The notes beneath the pieces are model-generated. The model ran no database searches. It was given only the letters and a program-made list of their open reading frames with translations, and was not told the origin of the DNA. A stretch of 64,000 nucleotides of DNA, taken from positions 5,056,377 through 5,120,376 of the forward strand of contig CM019230.1 of NCBI GenBank assembly GCA_009741485.1, given 5' to 3'. Shown here piece after piece: positions 50,395 to 63,915 of the stretch. How positions within the stretch are numbered: position 1 is the stretch's first letter; each line of letters starts with the position of its first letter. Source of the stretch: Malurus cyaneus samueli (Eukaryota > Chordata > Aves > Passeriformes > Maluridae). A program made the translations under genes and the position numbers.

Positions 50395-53300
50395 AGCTGC
50401 TGCCTCAGGTCCTCTCTGCACCAATCCATGCTCAATCCACATAAAAAAACCAGAAATCTCACAAGTTTTTCCTAAGACAACGATTTAGGCCCTACACCTG
50501 GGTAATTCAAGGCACAAAAAGAAACTTTTTCATCTCTATTTCACCTTCTGAAAGCACTAATTTCACGCAAAGATTATTTGGCAAGGCTTTTTTGTCAGAC
50601 AGAGCTTTCCTTCTGTGACCATCTTCCCTTCCCCTGCATGGTTTTAACAAAAACCCCCAAGGATATTTTGCTTATGTGGAAATCTAAAAAATCTAATCCA
50701 TCCTATCTCAAGCATGTTATGCCTCCAGAAAATAAATTCTTTATAAATAGAAATGATATCTTAGTGGAACTTCTCTCACCAGAGGAATGGGGACATCACT
50801 GTGCTGCCACACAAATAATCCTGGTTATAGAAAACTTACAATTTCTTGCCACGTTTTTGCAAGTTCTTCCTAAATCAGATTATATTGTAACAATATAAAC
50901 ACTCATGCCTTTAATGGTACAATTAAATCTAGAGCAATTACTGCAGATAGTTACCACAGTTCTTCACTGAGCTTTGCTGAAATATCCCAAATCATTCTTG
51001 CAGTTTAATGCATTTAAATATGTAATTATGTTTAGCATATGTCCATTTATTATGCACAGTCACTGGAAAATCAAGTTCACTTTGAATATATTTTCTAATT
51101 GATATTTAGAAATGCTGGCAGAGAAAATAAGTGCTGAGGCTACATTAATGCAGAGATAAATACATTAACTCAAACCTCTGTCACCCTTTTTAATGATAAG
51201 AACATTAATTCAAGACATTCACTCATGAAAATATTCATCATTTTCCTCTTAACTTTAAAGTAACTTACAAGCTACAGGAATATCAAATATGATTAATATT
51301 TTAGAAAAAGAAATATTGATGAAAGAAAAAATCCAGGGGAAAAAGAAGGACCCATGCAAAAAAAAAAAACAAGAACTGCAAGAGCTGACTTGTCTCAATA
51401 GCCATTAGGATTATTCAGGGGAATGGAGCTCAGCAGGAGAGGCCATCTTTTAAAATATTCCACATTTTCAGCATCATTTATAGTGTGAACTTTGCAGAAT
51501 GAGAAGCTGACAGCATTGCAGTAGGAAATATGGCCATTCAAGGGAAGCAGTAATCAGATTTTTGGGATTTCTCCACAGCCTGGGAGCCTGGTTTGTTCCA
51601 CCAGAGGCTGTGATGGGATCTGTGATAAATCCCTGCCCCCTCTTGGGTCTCTGTTCACACCCAAAAACCCCATAAAACCTTGGCAGAGCAGGGAAGGGCT
51701 GGTGCAGAAACCACCCCATAAACAGTTCAGGGGTCACACAGAAACCCTTAGAGGGTTTGGGATGGATTTGCAGCACAGAAACAGCCAGAACTGCACGGGA
51801 TTCCTCAAGTTTGGGTTTTTTTAATGATCCTGGTCCCTCCAAGCACAGGGAGGGGCAAACTCAATCCCTGTACCCCCCACAAGGAATTGTTGGGTTTGCC
51901 TGACCAGCAGGAATTGAGTTATCAAACCACAGCCAGCAGGGTATAGATAACAAAATTCAGGTTTTAGATAATTCTGTGAATTTTCTGATGCCTTCAAAAC
52001 AACACACCATCCTTTCTGGATGAGTAACCATGGTGGGCTTCAGTGGCTGATACTGGGCTACTTAAAAAAAATGTAATTCCACACAAAATGCCCAATTCTG
52101 TGCCCAGGCTGTGCCTTTAAATTGCCATTTTCCATTTCCAGCCCATTTCACTCCTTGTGTATTTTTCTCTGCATCTTCCCACTCCCCACACAAAGATGAG
52201 CACCCTGAAAACCTTGCTGAGCAGGATCAGGTAGTGTTAAAAAATATACATATTTTTATTTAAAAAAAGGAATACCCAAGGTCTGTTTCATCAATGCTCA
52301 GAATAGACTGATATAAACTCCACATGCAGCATGATAAACAGAATATTATGAGAAAAGAAAAACATTACTTTAAAAGCAAAAATGTGAGGTGAGGGATTTT
52401 TAAAAAGAAGAAAAGATAAGAGTGAAGTGAAACAAGTGGAAAATAAAAACAGCAGGAACAATTCTTTTGTCGTGTGGATCAGAATAACTGAAGTGAGACG
52501 GCAGCAAATGTTTCCATCAACGCTGGATCCTGGCCTTTCAGGAATCTGCTTTATTCTGGAAAACATGGAGAGGGCACAACTCAAAACATCTGACAGCAAA
52601 CAGAAAATGGACCCAAATTCTGTGCTCAACAAGGAGATCACTACAAGGGATGTGACTCAGCCTAATTAATAACACTTCTAAGAAATATTGACTCTCTACA
52701 CCATTTTTAGGGGTGAGAGGTGATTTACCTAAGGGGACAGGAACACAGGAACACGAGTGCCCTGTGTGTTGTGAAACAAAGAAATCTCCTCTCCAGCCCT
52801 GCATCATCTTTTGCTATGCTGAAGAGCCGTTGCCATGAGACAAATGTTGCCAGATTTTTATTTTTTTTTGCATGCATTTGGAGGCCCAAGTTCAGCACTG
52901 ATCGATTTTTGATGGTGGTTTTACAGACACCACGCCATGTGTGAGTGCAAAAAACAAATTACAGAGGGATCCTTACTGGGGAAAGCAAAATTCTTGTTAG
53001 AACGCCTCAGCAGGAACAATTCCTTAACTAATGCTCCCCAGCATGTGCATGATGTAATTCCACAACAGAGATATCATAATCTGTATAGCAGCACCCCTCC
53101 CCACATCCCTAAGCATTGTTTTTATTTTGTTTCTTTGTTATTTATCACATCCTTTACCTGCACAAGGGTAAGAAATCTCTCACAAACTGTCATAATTTGG
53201 TTTTGGGGTTGTTTGCTGTCAGCAGCTGTGCAGTGCCCAAGGTTGAAATTCACATTCTGGCATTTTGCTTCTCCTTAGAGCAGTGGGTTGAGTGCTCCTT

Positions 53301-53759
53301 TCTCCCAGCACCCCAGGAATATCTGCACAAATCCCACTGGGAATAAATCCTTTCTGATTTGTAACCCCCTCAGCAGGCCTGTACTACAGCACAGAAACCC
53401 CAAAACAGCCCATTTTAGGGAAAATGCCAGCAGAACAGAGCAGTGTTGTGTCTTCACACAAATTCCCCTCAAGCAGCATATTTGAGGTTTATCTGGGCAC
53501 TGCAAGCTGAGTCACATTTACTCATTTCTTTAATAGAAAATTGTCTTACCCGTGTTGAAACAACAAATTTTCCTGTTGTTTGAAAAGCACTTGTAAGAAA
53601 CAAATTGGAACAAATTCTGATTTTTTTCTTAATTCCATCAAACTGAAGCTCTTTTCCACAATTTTGCCCACTATTCCCAAGTACAACATGTTGCATAAAT
53701 CTCATTAAATTATGACCTTGCACTTTCAGCATTGCCCAAGTTAAAACTGACCACAAAAC

Positions 53760-53940
53760 TCTCTGAACTCTGTCAGGGTTTCTTGTCTCCATTTTGTGCT
53801 CATTTGCCAAGGAACAATGTTAATAAATATGTCAAATATATAAATATATCTAAATAACTCTGAATTGTTTTTTCTGAGGGTTTCTTGTCTCCACTTTTGT
53901 GCTCGTTTGCCAAGGAAAAATGTTAATAAATACATCAAGT
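53760..53940 (+). repeat. Two-copy ~100-bp tandem duplication
   Basis: agggtttcttgtctcca with ttgccaagga and aatgttaataaat recurs at 53775-53835 and 53876-53938. The intervening AT-rich part is diverged. Confidence 0.9.
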
Positions 53941-56900
53941 CTCTGCCCTGCTGCTCAGAGCAGTGTAACACTTATTTATGGGTTTTTATACACACGTACA
54001 AAGTGTCAGACATGTGACAGTCACTGATTATTCCATGATGGTTGGGGGATTCATAGATCACAGCTCTGGCATGCTGATGTTATCATCTCATGTTTTCAGA
54101 GCCCCGAGGAGCTCCATTTTTTAGGTTGATACCATAATTTCTCATGTTGTCAGTTCCAAGCGCGTATTGACAAGACTGTCAAGAAGTTGCCTTTTATGCA
54201 TTTATTTTCTCTCCCTCAGTTAATTCAAAGATTTTCAAATTATCAGAAGGATAATTTATCCTTAAATGTGTGAATAAATCCAACAGAGACAATGTATTTA
54301 AATTTATTTCTCTTATAGTAAAACTAGTTATTCCTGTCCATTGAAGCTTTATTTTTATATGGCCCATTGTCATTTTGGTATTATACAACTTTTTGGTCCA
54401 AGACCTAGAACTCAGGGGATATTTTATTAAATAAGTTTCTATGCAGTTCCATGATACAGAAAAATCATAATTATGCATAATAAATATAATATCATAGCCC
54501 TTTTAGTTTACTACCCCCCATCATAGGTGTCACCATAATGAAAAATACTATGGGTGAATTTCTAGGCAAGGAAATAAATAAGAAGTAAAGGAAATAAAAA
54601 GGAAGTAAATAAACAGAAATTTAAGTGATATTTTTCCTTGAAACAACTCTTTAGATTAAGAATGACTGCAATGTGTAACCAGAGTCTAAAAATCAGATTT
54701 ATCAGAACTGAAAAACCCACACCAATGGGATGTGCAGGTAGGAAGAGGAGGTGTTAGTGCAAGATAATCAGTGAGAAGGAGGCAGGCCAGTCCTCAGGAA
54801 CAGCATCAGTAAAAAACCAGGGTTTTAGTTAAAGCCAACCTCGTCAAGACAACCACTAAACACTCGTAATTTGTTAATAATCATAATGCCTAATCAAGCA
54901 GATTGGTTAGCAATCTTAAAGAGCTGTAGGATGAGTCTTCACGTGTTATCAAATTACTCCTTTGCATTTTCATTTATAAAGGGGTGAGTAGAACTTTCCA
55001 GTTCTATGAAATCATAGAAATGAAATTTCTATGAAATCACCTTTTCTCATGTGCAGAATAAACCCACTACAAGAAGTGCTTCCTGAAAGGGGACCTTTAT
55101 TTCCAGTGACCACAAGACAAAATCCCAGCTCTAAAGAACTTTTTCCACCTCCTGGTGCCTTCAACAGCCCCCATCTCTCTCTGCTGAATGAAATCTGTAA
55201 TTTCTGGGGTCATTTCTGACCACAAAACCACTGCAGATTTGTACAAACATCAAAGCAGATTCTACCACAGATGTCTGGGTTTGTCACAAAACAGCTGCTG
55301 ATATTCATGAAGAACCTTCCAGACCATCATAACCCCACAGTGACAATGATTTGTGGCTTTTTCTGTTCAGAAGAAATGGCAGTGGACACCTCTTTGTGAA
55401 TTCCTACAGGATAAAGGCATGAAATGAACTCGGAATGATTCCATCCACACACTGGCCCCAGCCCAGCACTGAAATGTCATCTCTGGAACACTCCTGAAAT
55501 CCTGATTTTTCTGCTTGAGCAAAGCATTTCATGCAAGTTTGACCTGAAAAAGCACTTCAGGTTGGCTGTGTTAGTATTAATAATTATATTAATAACCCAG
55601 ACAGCTTCAGCTAAATAAGACGTAGCAAGAGCTGGAATGCATGGAACTCCCCCAAAATATAGCAAGTGTGGAATTTGATCCAAAGATGTTAAACATATTG
55701 CTGAAAATCAAAATTTTTTCTTGCTAAACCTGCAAAAATCCAACCTGCAAAAATCCATCCTAAAGGACTGGTCTTGAGTCTCCAAAATCCACCCTGGGTC
55801 TCGTGCCAGCTGTGACATCCAGGGGAGCATTTTGGGGGCTGCACTGAGCCAAAGCAGCAGCAGCTGATCCCATTAGGGAAGGGCAGAGGATCCTGGGCAG
55901 TTTGCTGGGATCAACATCTGCCTGAATCTCTCCTTTTTGATTAAAAATCCCCCTGGACTAAGCCATCCCCAATGTGTCTTTAAACAGTAAGTTAAAATGT
56001 TCCTTTAAAGTTACAGCTGCTGCTGCCTCAATCTCTCCTTCCCTGATGCCATTCTGAACATCTCTGAGAAGGATTTCAATTCTTTCTGTACAGGGCAAAG
56101 AACTGATGTTCCTGTTAAGGACCTCAAATCTCCACCACTAGTATCTTTTCCTTTGCATACTCTGAAGGTGTGATCAGGCTGATTTTCAATTTTCTGTGTG
56201 TTCTGCCCTCATCTCTTTCTCTCCTTGTGGCTCTGTGTCTTTTCCCTTTCAGAACAGTTCATCTTCTCAATTTCCCCTGGTGATTTGATGCCCAAAATCT
56301 TTTTATTGTTAAGGTTTGGGAACCCTGATTCCCCAGCAAAAAACCTGGAGGATCAAAGAAAAACTTTCCTCGATTTATTTCAAGGCAAACACTTAATTCT
56401 GTTTGTTTCTAGAGGAGTGGATCACATAATTTCTCTGAGAAGCAGAATTTATTGATTAATTTCACATTACTGAGCTAAGAACCGCTGTTCCATTACAGGA
56501 ACAAATATAAAAATATAAAAGGCATTTAGGGAGTAAGTGGGGGTGATCACTATAGAAAATTATATTATCTGTTTTAATCACACAAACACAGTTTTTTTCT
56601 AGAGGAGGGTTAGATCTCAGACATTAAACATCACCTAATTGTGTAGCCCTGATTCAGCAGTTACACAATTCCTGTCACAGGTTTCTTTCAATGAATGCTA
56701 AAAATGAGTGATTTAACCCTGCTTTGTTGGGTATTTCTATATATAAGGAGGAAAATCAAACCCTTCCTATCCCAAGTTCCTACTCACCAAGATCAGCTGA
56801 GTTCTGACAGCACATTCAGCCATTAAACCTGCAGGGTATTTATTTATAGAAATATTTTTGTTATAGGAAAGGTAACAGGAATGTCATCTCCTTCCAAGTC

Positions 56901-58412
56901 AATCCCAACGGTGTACACATTATTAAAAATTAATGATTAATATTAACACCTGAACAACACAGGTTATAAATAAGGAATGAGGGCTGGGCATTAATTTTCA
57001 CATTCTGAATGCAATGCCTCTTGTGACTAAAGGATCTGAAGCACAGCACAGCTTCAATGTATTTTTTATTAGCCCAATAAGTCTGTCTGACTGTATGATA
57101 CAGTGATGTTGTGCTTAAGATACCAGCAAGTGCACAGGGTAATACTCAATAACACAATTAACAGCCAAGGCAGCATTTCTTGGGCACTGAAGGAGTCAGT
57201 AAATACAGCTGGGAGTGAATCAAAAGGTGCTGCAGCAAAAGTGACACCTTAAAAGCCTGTTTTGAAAGCGTTAGGTGTTGCTGCAAGTGATCAGTGGGGA
57301 AAATAAAACACGGTTTGCAGGGATCTGGTTCTGCTCTTCAAAGGGGAGGTGATGGGGAAGAGAAAAGCTGGGGAATTCCTATAGAGTGAGAAGTTCACAA
57401 ATGTTCGTGGTTCCTTCCCTGCAGGAAAGTGATGCTGGTGGCATTTCCAACTCCACATCTCTCAGCAGCAGCACAAAACATTTAATTTTTATTTCTGTTT
57501 ATTTCCATACCCTCTGCTTCCCTCAGGTGCTGGATACAACCACCCTGCTGTACTCCCCCCTGCCATAAATCACCTGCTCGACGTGGTTTAAACTTCATTT
57601 AAAAGAGCCAGAAAAGCTCCAGAGATGATGAAGGACCAAACCACCCTTCCAGCAGCTTCTCCACATCCCCCTGGGTGATGCTGAACCATCAAATATCCTG
57701 CTGGGAACACCATGGCACCCAAAACTGCCTCAGTGCGCTGACCCACTCAGATTTGTGCTGGGGAGGGTGAAGGTGATCACATCTACATTTCTTTCATGTT
57801 TCTTTGAGGTTTTAAGGGCTTGGAGCCCACACAACACCAAAAAAAATTTCCACCCTTATTTCCTTGAGTTAAAATAGGGGAGGTCACCCCCCTCAAATTT
57901 CCACTGAAGATAAAATCTTCAGTTTTTTGTAAGTAAAACAGAAATGTATATCAGTTACTTAGAGGAGTATGTAATGGGAATGTACCCAGCAGGTTTTTTG
58001 GTTTTTTTAAGAGTTCAAACTCTAGGAAAAACAGCCCTGCTTTCACAGGCTGCTCAGATGAGTGGTGACCTGGAAGAGGCAGAAGGTGGCTGCTGTTTTG
58101 GGATCTGTTAAAACACTCTCTGCTGTCTAAACAATGAGTATAAATATTTTTCACACTGCAGTCAAAACTGAATGTTATTTGGTGACAGCTTTAACAATTC
58201 TGAATTTCACAAGTAGTAACCATAACTGTGTTCAGCGTGGCAAGGGATTTTAAAAGTTTTTTATTCAAAACATTCCCTCAAAATCAACATGTCCAACGCA
58301 CAGCTCATCACTCTGGTCAGAGCATCGTGGTGTTTGACCACATTTAGAGAGAGAGAAGGAATGAGCTGGGCAAGTGCTCCCAGAAATTGAGATTTCATGT
58401 CAAAAAAAAACC

Positions 58413-58440
58413 AGTTCTATCACACTGGTTTGATAGAACT
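58413..58440. other. Perfect 10-bp inverted repeat with 8-nt loop
   Basis: agttctatca and tgatagaact are exact reverse complements around cactggtt. It can form a small hairpin. No flanking feature gives it a role. Confidence 0.7.
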
Positions 58441-59791
58441 TGCACTGGCCAGAGAGATCAAACCAAGGGTGACCCGTGCAGAAAATAGATGTATTTGGTA
58501 TTCAAAAGAAGTAAATTTTGGGAAATATTCTGTGTGTCTTACTGTGCACTATTACTGTTTTAACTACCAGAGAGGGAAAATCTTCATATTAAGAAGCAGC
58601 TATTCAATGGGAAGTGATTGCACCCCACAAGTGGGGTCATACCCACAATCACAGACCAGAGGAATTGGATTTGTGTGTCCTGAGATGCACCCCCAGCTCC
58701 TCTCAGCAGCACAAACAGCCTGGATGAGATTCCAGAGCCCCTGGGGCACCTGAAAGGAGCAGAGAACACCAAACAGAGCCCCAGAGCTGCCCCAGAGCTC
58801 CCCACAGCCATGGGTGATGAGCTGCTCCTCCACTGCTGCAGCAGTGACACTTTGGGCTCTGACAAAACAGCTGTAGATGTGCAGAATTGTGACTTTCTTC
58901 CCTTTTTAAATATGCAGCTTGTTCTGTTTCCAGCAAAAAAAATCTCTCAAAGCAGTCAGGGCCATGGTTTGCTGGGATTTTTGATGGCCATGGGGCTTCA
59001 GAACAATTGCTTACCAATTGATGATTGTAATCATCATCTAAGGAAAACATGCTTACACATTTCTAGCTCACCCTAAACAGCCAGAGGTTCCATGGAGCAC
59101 TGAAAAAAAAGACAAAAAAGAGACATAAGCAGAAAAAAAAACCCCGACAGCACTGTAGCAATGTATTCAAATGAACTATTTCCCTGCTTCCACCCTTACA
59201 GGTCCCACCAAAACCCATCTGCATTTGCACTTGATGAGTTATCCACAGCCCTCGTAAATCAGCGTGCTCACTGTTGTTTATGAGCAAAGGCAGGTACAGC
59301 AAGACAATAAACCCGCATAAATCTGCATGCTTTAATAAGGCAATTAATTTATAAAGTAGATTGTGCAACCAGGGAAGTTAAAATATATCGGTGCACAGGG
59401 AAATTTAAGTGTTTAGGTATAATTCAAAGCCTGGTTTTCCATTGTTTGCAGTGAGAATTTTCGGTGTTGTTTTGCAAAGGACTCACAGATTAGGTTTCAA
59501 GTCAGTATTTGTGTGCATTGATTTGGTAGGGCAAGAAAATGAAGTTTTCTTACCACAGAAAATTTGGAGGAAGGAGGAACTCATGTCTGGTGTCAATGAG
59601 CAAGGAATCCACTTAGAGCCCTGTACCAAGAACATTTTTTCTTCTTTTTTTCTCTGTTAAATGTTTTCTTTCTGCTCCTTTGTCAGGCATCACTGTAGTT
59701 GCAGGACAGACCCGGCCCTTTTAAGCTCCTCTGGTTTCAAGGTAAAAATTTTGGGAGCCAAAACTGAAATTTTGAATTGAATTGAATATTT

Positions 59792-59920
59792 GAATTGCTA
59801 AGTATCTTCATGTGCTTTTTTTTGTGTGGGGGATTTTTGTTTGTTTTTTTAATTTTCGTTTGGTTTTTGGGGATTTTTTTTTTGTTTAAATAGTCAAGAC
59901 AGTAGGAAACTTCCCAGGAG
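59792..59920 (+). repeat. Direct repeat copy 1 of a ~125-bp segment
   Basis: It starts gaattgctaagtatcttc, has a T/G-rich middle and ends tagtcaagacagtaggaaac, ttcccagga. It matches 62560-62681; only the T/G middle differs much. Confidence 0.9.
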
Positions 59921-62083
59921 TATGTGCACCTTAAACTGCACTAGCCAATTTGAATTTGGAAGCAGCCTTTATCCTCAGCCTTATTCCTGTTGTCCCTCCC
60001 CAAACTGCTCAATTTTGCTCCAAATTCTCATATCTGAAGAAGCATTTGTGACCTGTGAGTTAGATCTGGAAACCAAACTGAAATATGTCCATCAAAAATA
60101 GATATTTAACGTGGCTCCTCAAGGAAAAGCCTCTGCTGGCACAAAGGATGGGACAAAACGAGCCCTGAAGTGGCACCTTCAGCCCTAATGAATCTACAGC
60201 CTCTCAAATTTGACAGGAACAGCAGATACATTCGTTTTTCCAGTTGTGATGGGATTAAATGGAACAGAGAACTCGTTTTCTGGACTCCTCCTCAGCATTT
60301 AGTTCTTGCTCAGGTTTCAGGTGAACAGCAGAGTCTGCAATGGCATAAACAGACAAAAATAAGGAAGGCTGGGCAATGTGACCCAAATAAAATATGAGAT
60401 GTTTAAGAGCTGTAAGGAATCTCCAATGGTAGAAACTTTTAGATCCACAAATGCTAGGAAAAAGGAAAAAAAAAACCCTGATCTATTATGTTAAACCCTG
60501 TTCTATTATGTCCTTCAAGGTACCATTACATTTACCTCACTAAATACTGAAGGTGCTTTATTTGGGGGGTATTTTAGTGCTTCTTGGCACCAAGAAACAA
60601 ACAGAAGTGATGGCATATTTTAAATATTACCCAATTCTTTCCTAACCCCAAAGACCAGTGGCAAGCTGGACTGCCTATAGAACATACTGGAGGAGGGTGT
60701 AAGGTTAAAATAGATTAAAAAATAGATTAAAAGAAAGAGACTTCTTGGAAAACATAAAAACTTCTGAGGAATTTCCCATTTCTCACTGACTTTTGGAGCA
60801 CACCTAGAAAGAGAAGGCAGGAGAGGAGTGTGTGCTGAGCATGTTTAGGTTACAGAGGACCAAACTCACTCTGCCACTACACTGAGGGTATTTTAGGAAA
60901 GAAATAACTGAGCACACACCTGGATGCACCCAGCTGAAGAGTCGAACAGCACCAGGAGCTACAGCAGGACAGGGAAAATATTCTGATTATAGGTGCATAA
61001 TTTTCTTTGTGAAAACAAATCCCAGGTCCGTTCCTGGGTGTTGAAACAACTCCTCTCCTGTGCACAGTGCAGGTCACCTGGAACCGTCATCAAGGCTTGA
61101 AAATTAAAATTTAACATTAGTTTGTTACATTGTGGTGTTGCAGAAAACAATTTGTTCACAATTCCCTTTAAAATAATCCACGAGGTTATTACCAGTGATC
61201 AAGCATTATTTTATAAGCTTCCCCATTCTTTCAGGTTTTGTGTTAAATTAGAATCAGATTTAAGCACCCCATAAAAGAACCCTATCCTCCACAGGGAGCT
61301 ACCAAATCATGGACACGAATTGTAATGCAGAGGATAAAGAAATTACCCTCTTACCATATAAATTGGATTAGATAATCACAAATTTATCATGCACGGTCAG
61401 AGATGGATCTCAGAATTTTAAAAGACTGAGATTCTTCAAAGTCCACAGAAGAGCAGGAGGGAATGGGAATGCACATCATCAGTTGCTTTGTGTAATTCTC
61501 CCCTGACATCTCCACGCTGGTTTTCCCCTCAGCACTGAGTACTGTCTCAGTTTACCAAAGCAGCTCCAGTTTTAAGTCTGATCTCATCTAAATCCACCTG
61601 TCAAATTCATTATTTTTGCCTCAGTGACTGCATTTAGTTTGCAATTACTCCATACTCAGTGATAAATCAGCAGTGGAGGCAACAATTCTGGATAAAACCC
61701 CAAGTAAATGCAAAAATGTTCAAAAGCTGGTTGGTTTTAAATTCCCTTCATCTCTTGTCTATACAATAATGTATTTTGTGGAAGTTTCCTACTTTTTTAA
61801 CTAATTAAAAAAAAAATCAAACAAAAATTCCATACACCAAAAAGCTCACAAAGATGCTTAGCAATTCAAATCATCTCACTAAAGAGCTTTTTTCTGAATA
61901 TTGTCTTGAGTGGAAGAGCTCAGGCAGAACCCAGGACCCACTGCCAATTTCCTCACAACACCTTGGAACGCTGTCATGCAACACTCCACCCCTGCCAAGG
62001 GTTTGTTTGCTTCTCAACCTGATCTGTTTCTCTTCTCATTCAAAATTTTCATCAAAACAGAAAAAAAAATCTCATCTAAATAT

Positions 62084-62126
62084 CTCATAGCAGTGGGTCT
62101 CCATCTGCATAATCTGTATCCTGAGT
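62084..62126 (+). repeat. ~43-bp dispersed duplication, copy 1
   Basis: catagcagtgggtctccatc, tgcat, then tgtatcc recurs at 63788-63830. Same orientation, 1.7 kb apart. Confidence 0.85.
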
Positions 62127-62264
62127 GTGAAAAAACAAAGGTCTGAAGTGATGCCCTTGAAATACACTGATAAAGAAGAAGGTTAAAATGTTGTTATTTA
62201 CAGAAAAAGGAGGGTAAAATGTTCAACTTTATGTAAAGATCTTTGTTATTTTCATTCTATTCAT

Positions 62265-62340
62265 AAAATATGTAGAAATATAAATATATCTATAAATATA
62301 CATCTATATATGAATTATTACATATAAAATTATAATATCT
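62265..62340 (+). repeat. AT-rich low-complexity tract
   Basis: An irregular run of ATATAAA and TATCTATA words. No other content. Confidence 0.8.
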
Positions 62341-62460
62341 ACTGGATGTAGATTTCACTTCAATGAATATTTTGCCACTAGAAACACAAATCTCAGGTCC
62401 TGACAGGACTTGCAGGGCACAGGGGGCTTCACTTCTCCATCACACTCAGCCTCTGAAACA

Positions 62461-62775
62461 CACCTCAGGTTTGGGGCGTGCCATCACAAAAAAACTACTT
62501 CCACTCACAGCTTTGCCCAAGACAATATTGAGAAAAAAATCTCCTCAGTGAGGTAATTAGAATTGCTAAGTATCTTCGTGTGCTTTTTGATGTGGGGGAT
62601 TTTTGTTTGGTTTTTTTGTTTTGTTTTGGGTTTTTGTTTTTTTTTGTTAAATTAGTCAAGACAGTAGGAAACTTCCCAGGAATACATTATTGTATAGTCA
62701 AGAGAGGAAGTGAATTTAAAACCAAGCAGCTTTTTGTACATTTTTGCACCTCAGATTTGGGGTGTGCCATCACAG
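62461..62775 (+). repeat. 28-bp dispersed duplication
   Basis: cacctcaggtttggggcgtg plus ccatcaca at 62461-62488 recurs with two changes at 62748-62775. One copy lies on each side of the 62560 repeat. Confidence 0.85.
62560..62681 (+). repeat. Direct repeat copy 2 of a ~125-bp segment
   Basis: Same ends as 59792-59920, 2.77 kb away in the same orientation. Sequence outside the ends does not match. Confidence 0.9.
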
Positions 62776-62959
62776 ATACAGCAAACACGCTAGAGAACAC
62801 AAATAAATGCATTTTCCATTAAAAATAACGTTTTTTTAAGTCAGTAGGAGTAAGATCAGACTGCAACTAGCAACCAAAGTTCATGAAACCACAGGATGAG
62901 CCAACAAACACAACAGCAACACTGATACGGAGCTCTCCCATCCCTGAAATCCTCCTTTG

Positions 62960-63420
62960 CTCAGAATTCGGTATTTATGCATTCAAGTCATCATCTCCAA
63001 GGCTGAAGAGCATAAATTATCCCGCCACGCACTGGCAGTAAATTTACACTCACTCAACTGGCTGCGGATCTGATTGTTTCAGGTGGCGTAACAGGAAAAA
63101 CTTTGATGTTTGACTAAATCTTGAAAGTTTCGCCATCTGTTCGCGAGCAATTTGCCAGCAGAAAGATGCCAGGATTCGTTTAGTGTTTGTCAGGAGAGTT
63201 ATTGATGGTGCAGGGCTGTGAGACAAAAGCAGCTCGTGACCTGCCTGGATGGCAGCTGACGAATAATCGGGGCTCGCACGTGTGAGTTACGGAGGAATTC
63301 AAGTGGATAAAATAAATACGCGGGGAACGCCGCCAGCTCTCCCACGTAAATAAGCAAAGGTTTTATTCTTGCTGGGGATTGAAGTCAGAATTTGTCTCTT
63401 CACGCGGTGAGGGAGCACTC
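62960..63420. other. CpG-containing complex segment, candidate regulatory element
   Basis: This stretch is repeat-free and has many more CpG dinucleotides than the rest of the downstream region (for example in ttcgcgagcaat, cgcggggaacgccgcc and cacgcggtg), plus a CACGTG E-box inside ctcgcacgtgtgag. No open frame of note. An enhancer or a distal promoter are both possible. Confidence 0.35.
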
Positions 63421-63731
63421 AGGGCTAGAAATGGTTTGGATTTCACTGGAATTATTTTGTGATTAAGGAGCTGAGGCCACGGACAAAATCTGAGCAACGG
63501 GAGCAAAATCCGCCTGCCAAGAGCCTGAGCTGAGCTGAGCGGAGTTTGGCTTGGGGATAGGAAATATCTGTTCATTCACAAATTCAAGTGAGCCTCATTC
63601 ACTCAGGTTTGCCCAACAGGAAAAACCCAAGCAGACAACAGCACACCAGGAAATTCAGAGCAGGACGTGCAGAGCTATCTTCAGGAAAAAGAAAATACCC
63701 AAACAAACAAGAGGTGCAGCCCAGTTGCTGA

Positions 63732-63915
63732 AAGTTTTCCACGTCTTAAATATTCAAAACGCCAAGATGGAAAAATAAAAATAAAAATCACATAGCAGTG
63801 GGTCTCCATCTGCATCCTTTGTATCCCTGACCACCATTTGCACTGAGCATTTTTCCACGGAAAGGTTTCCACATCTCAAATACTCAAACTGCCAAGATGG
63901 AAAAATAAAAATATT
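63732..63915 (+). repeat. Two-copy ~127-bp tandem duplication
   Basis: gttttccacgtcttaaatat, tcaaaacgccaagatggaaa recurs as gtttccacatctcaaatact, caaactgccaagatggaaa. Copies start near 63736 and 63863. The first unit includes the second copy of the 43-bp block from 62084. Confidence 0.9.

Noticed and set aside
62880..62960. RFX X-box-like word near gcaactagcaacc
   Set aside because: Only a partial match to the palindromic consensus and no supporting context.
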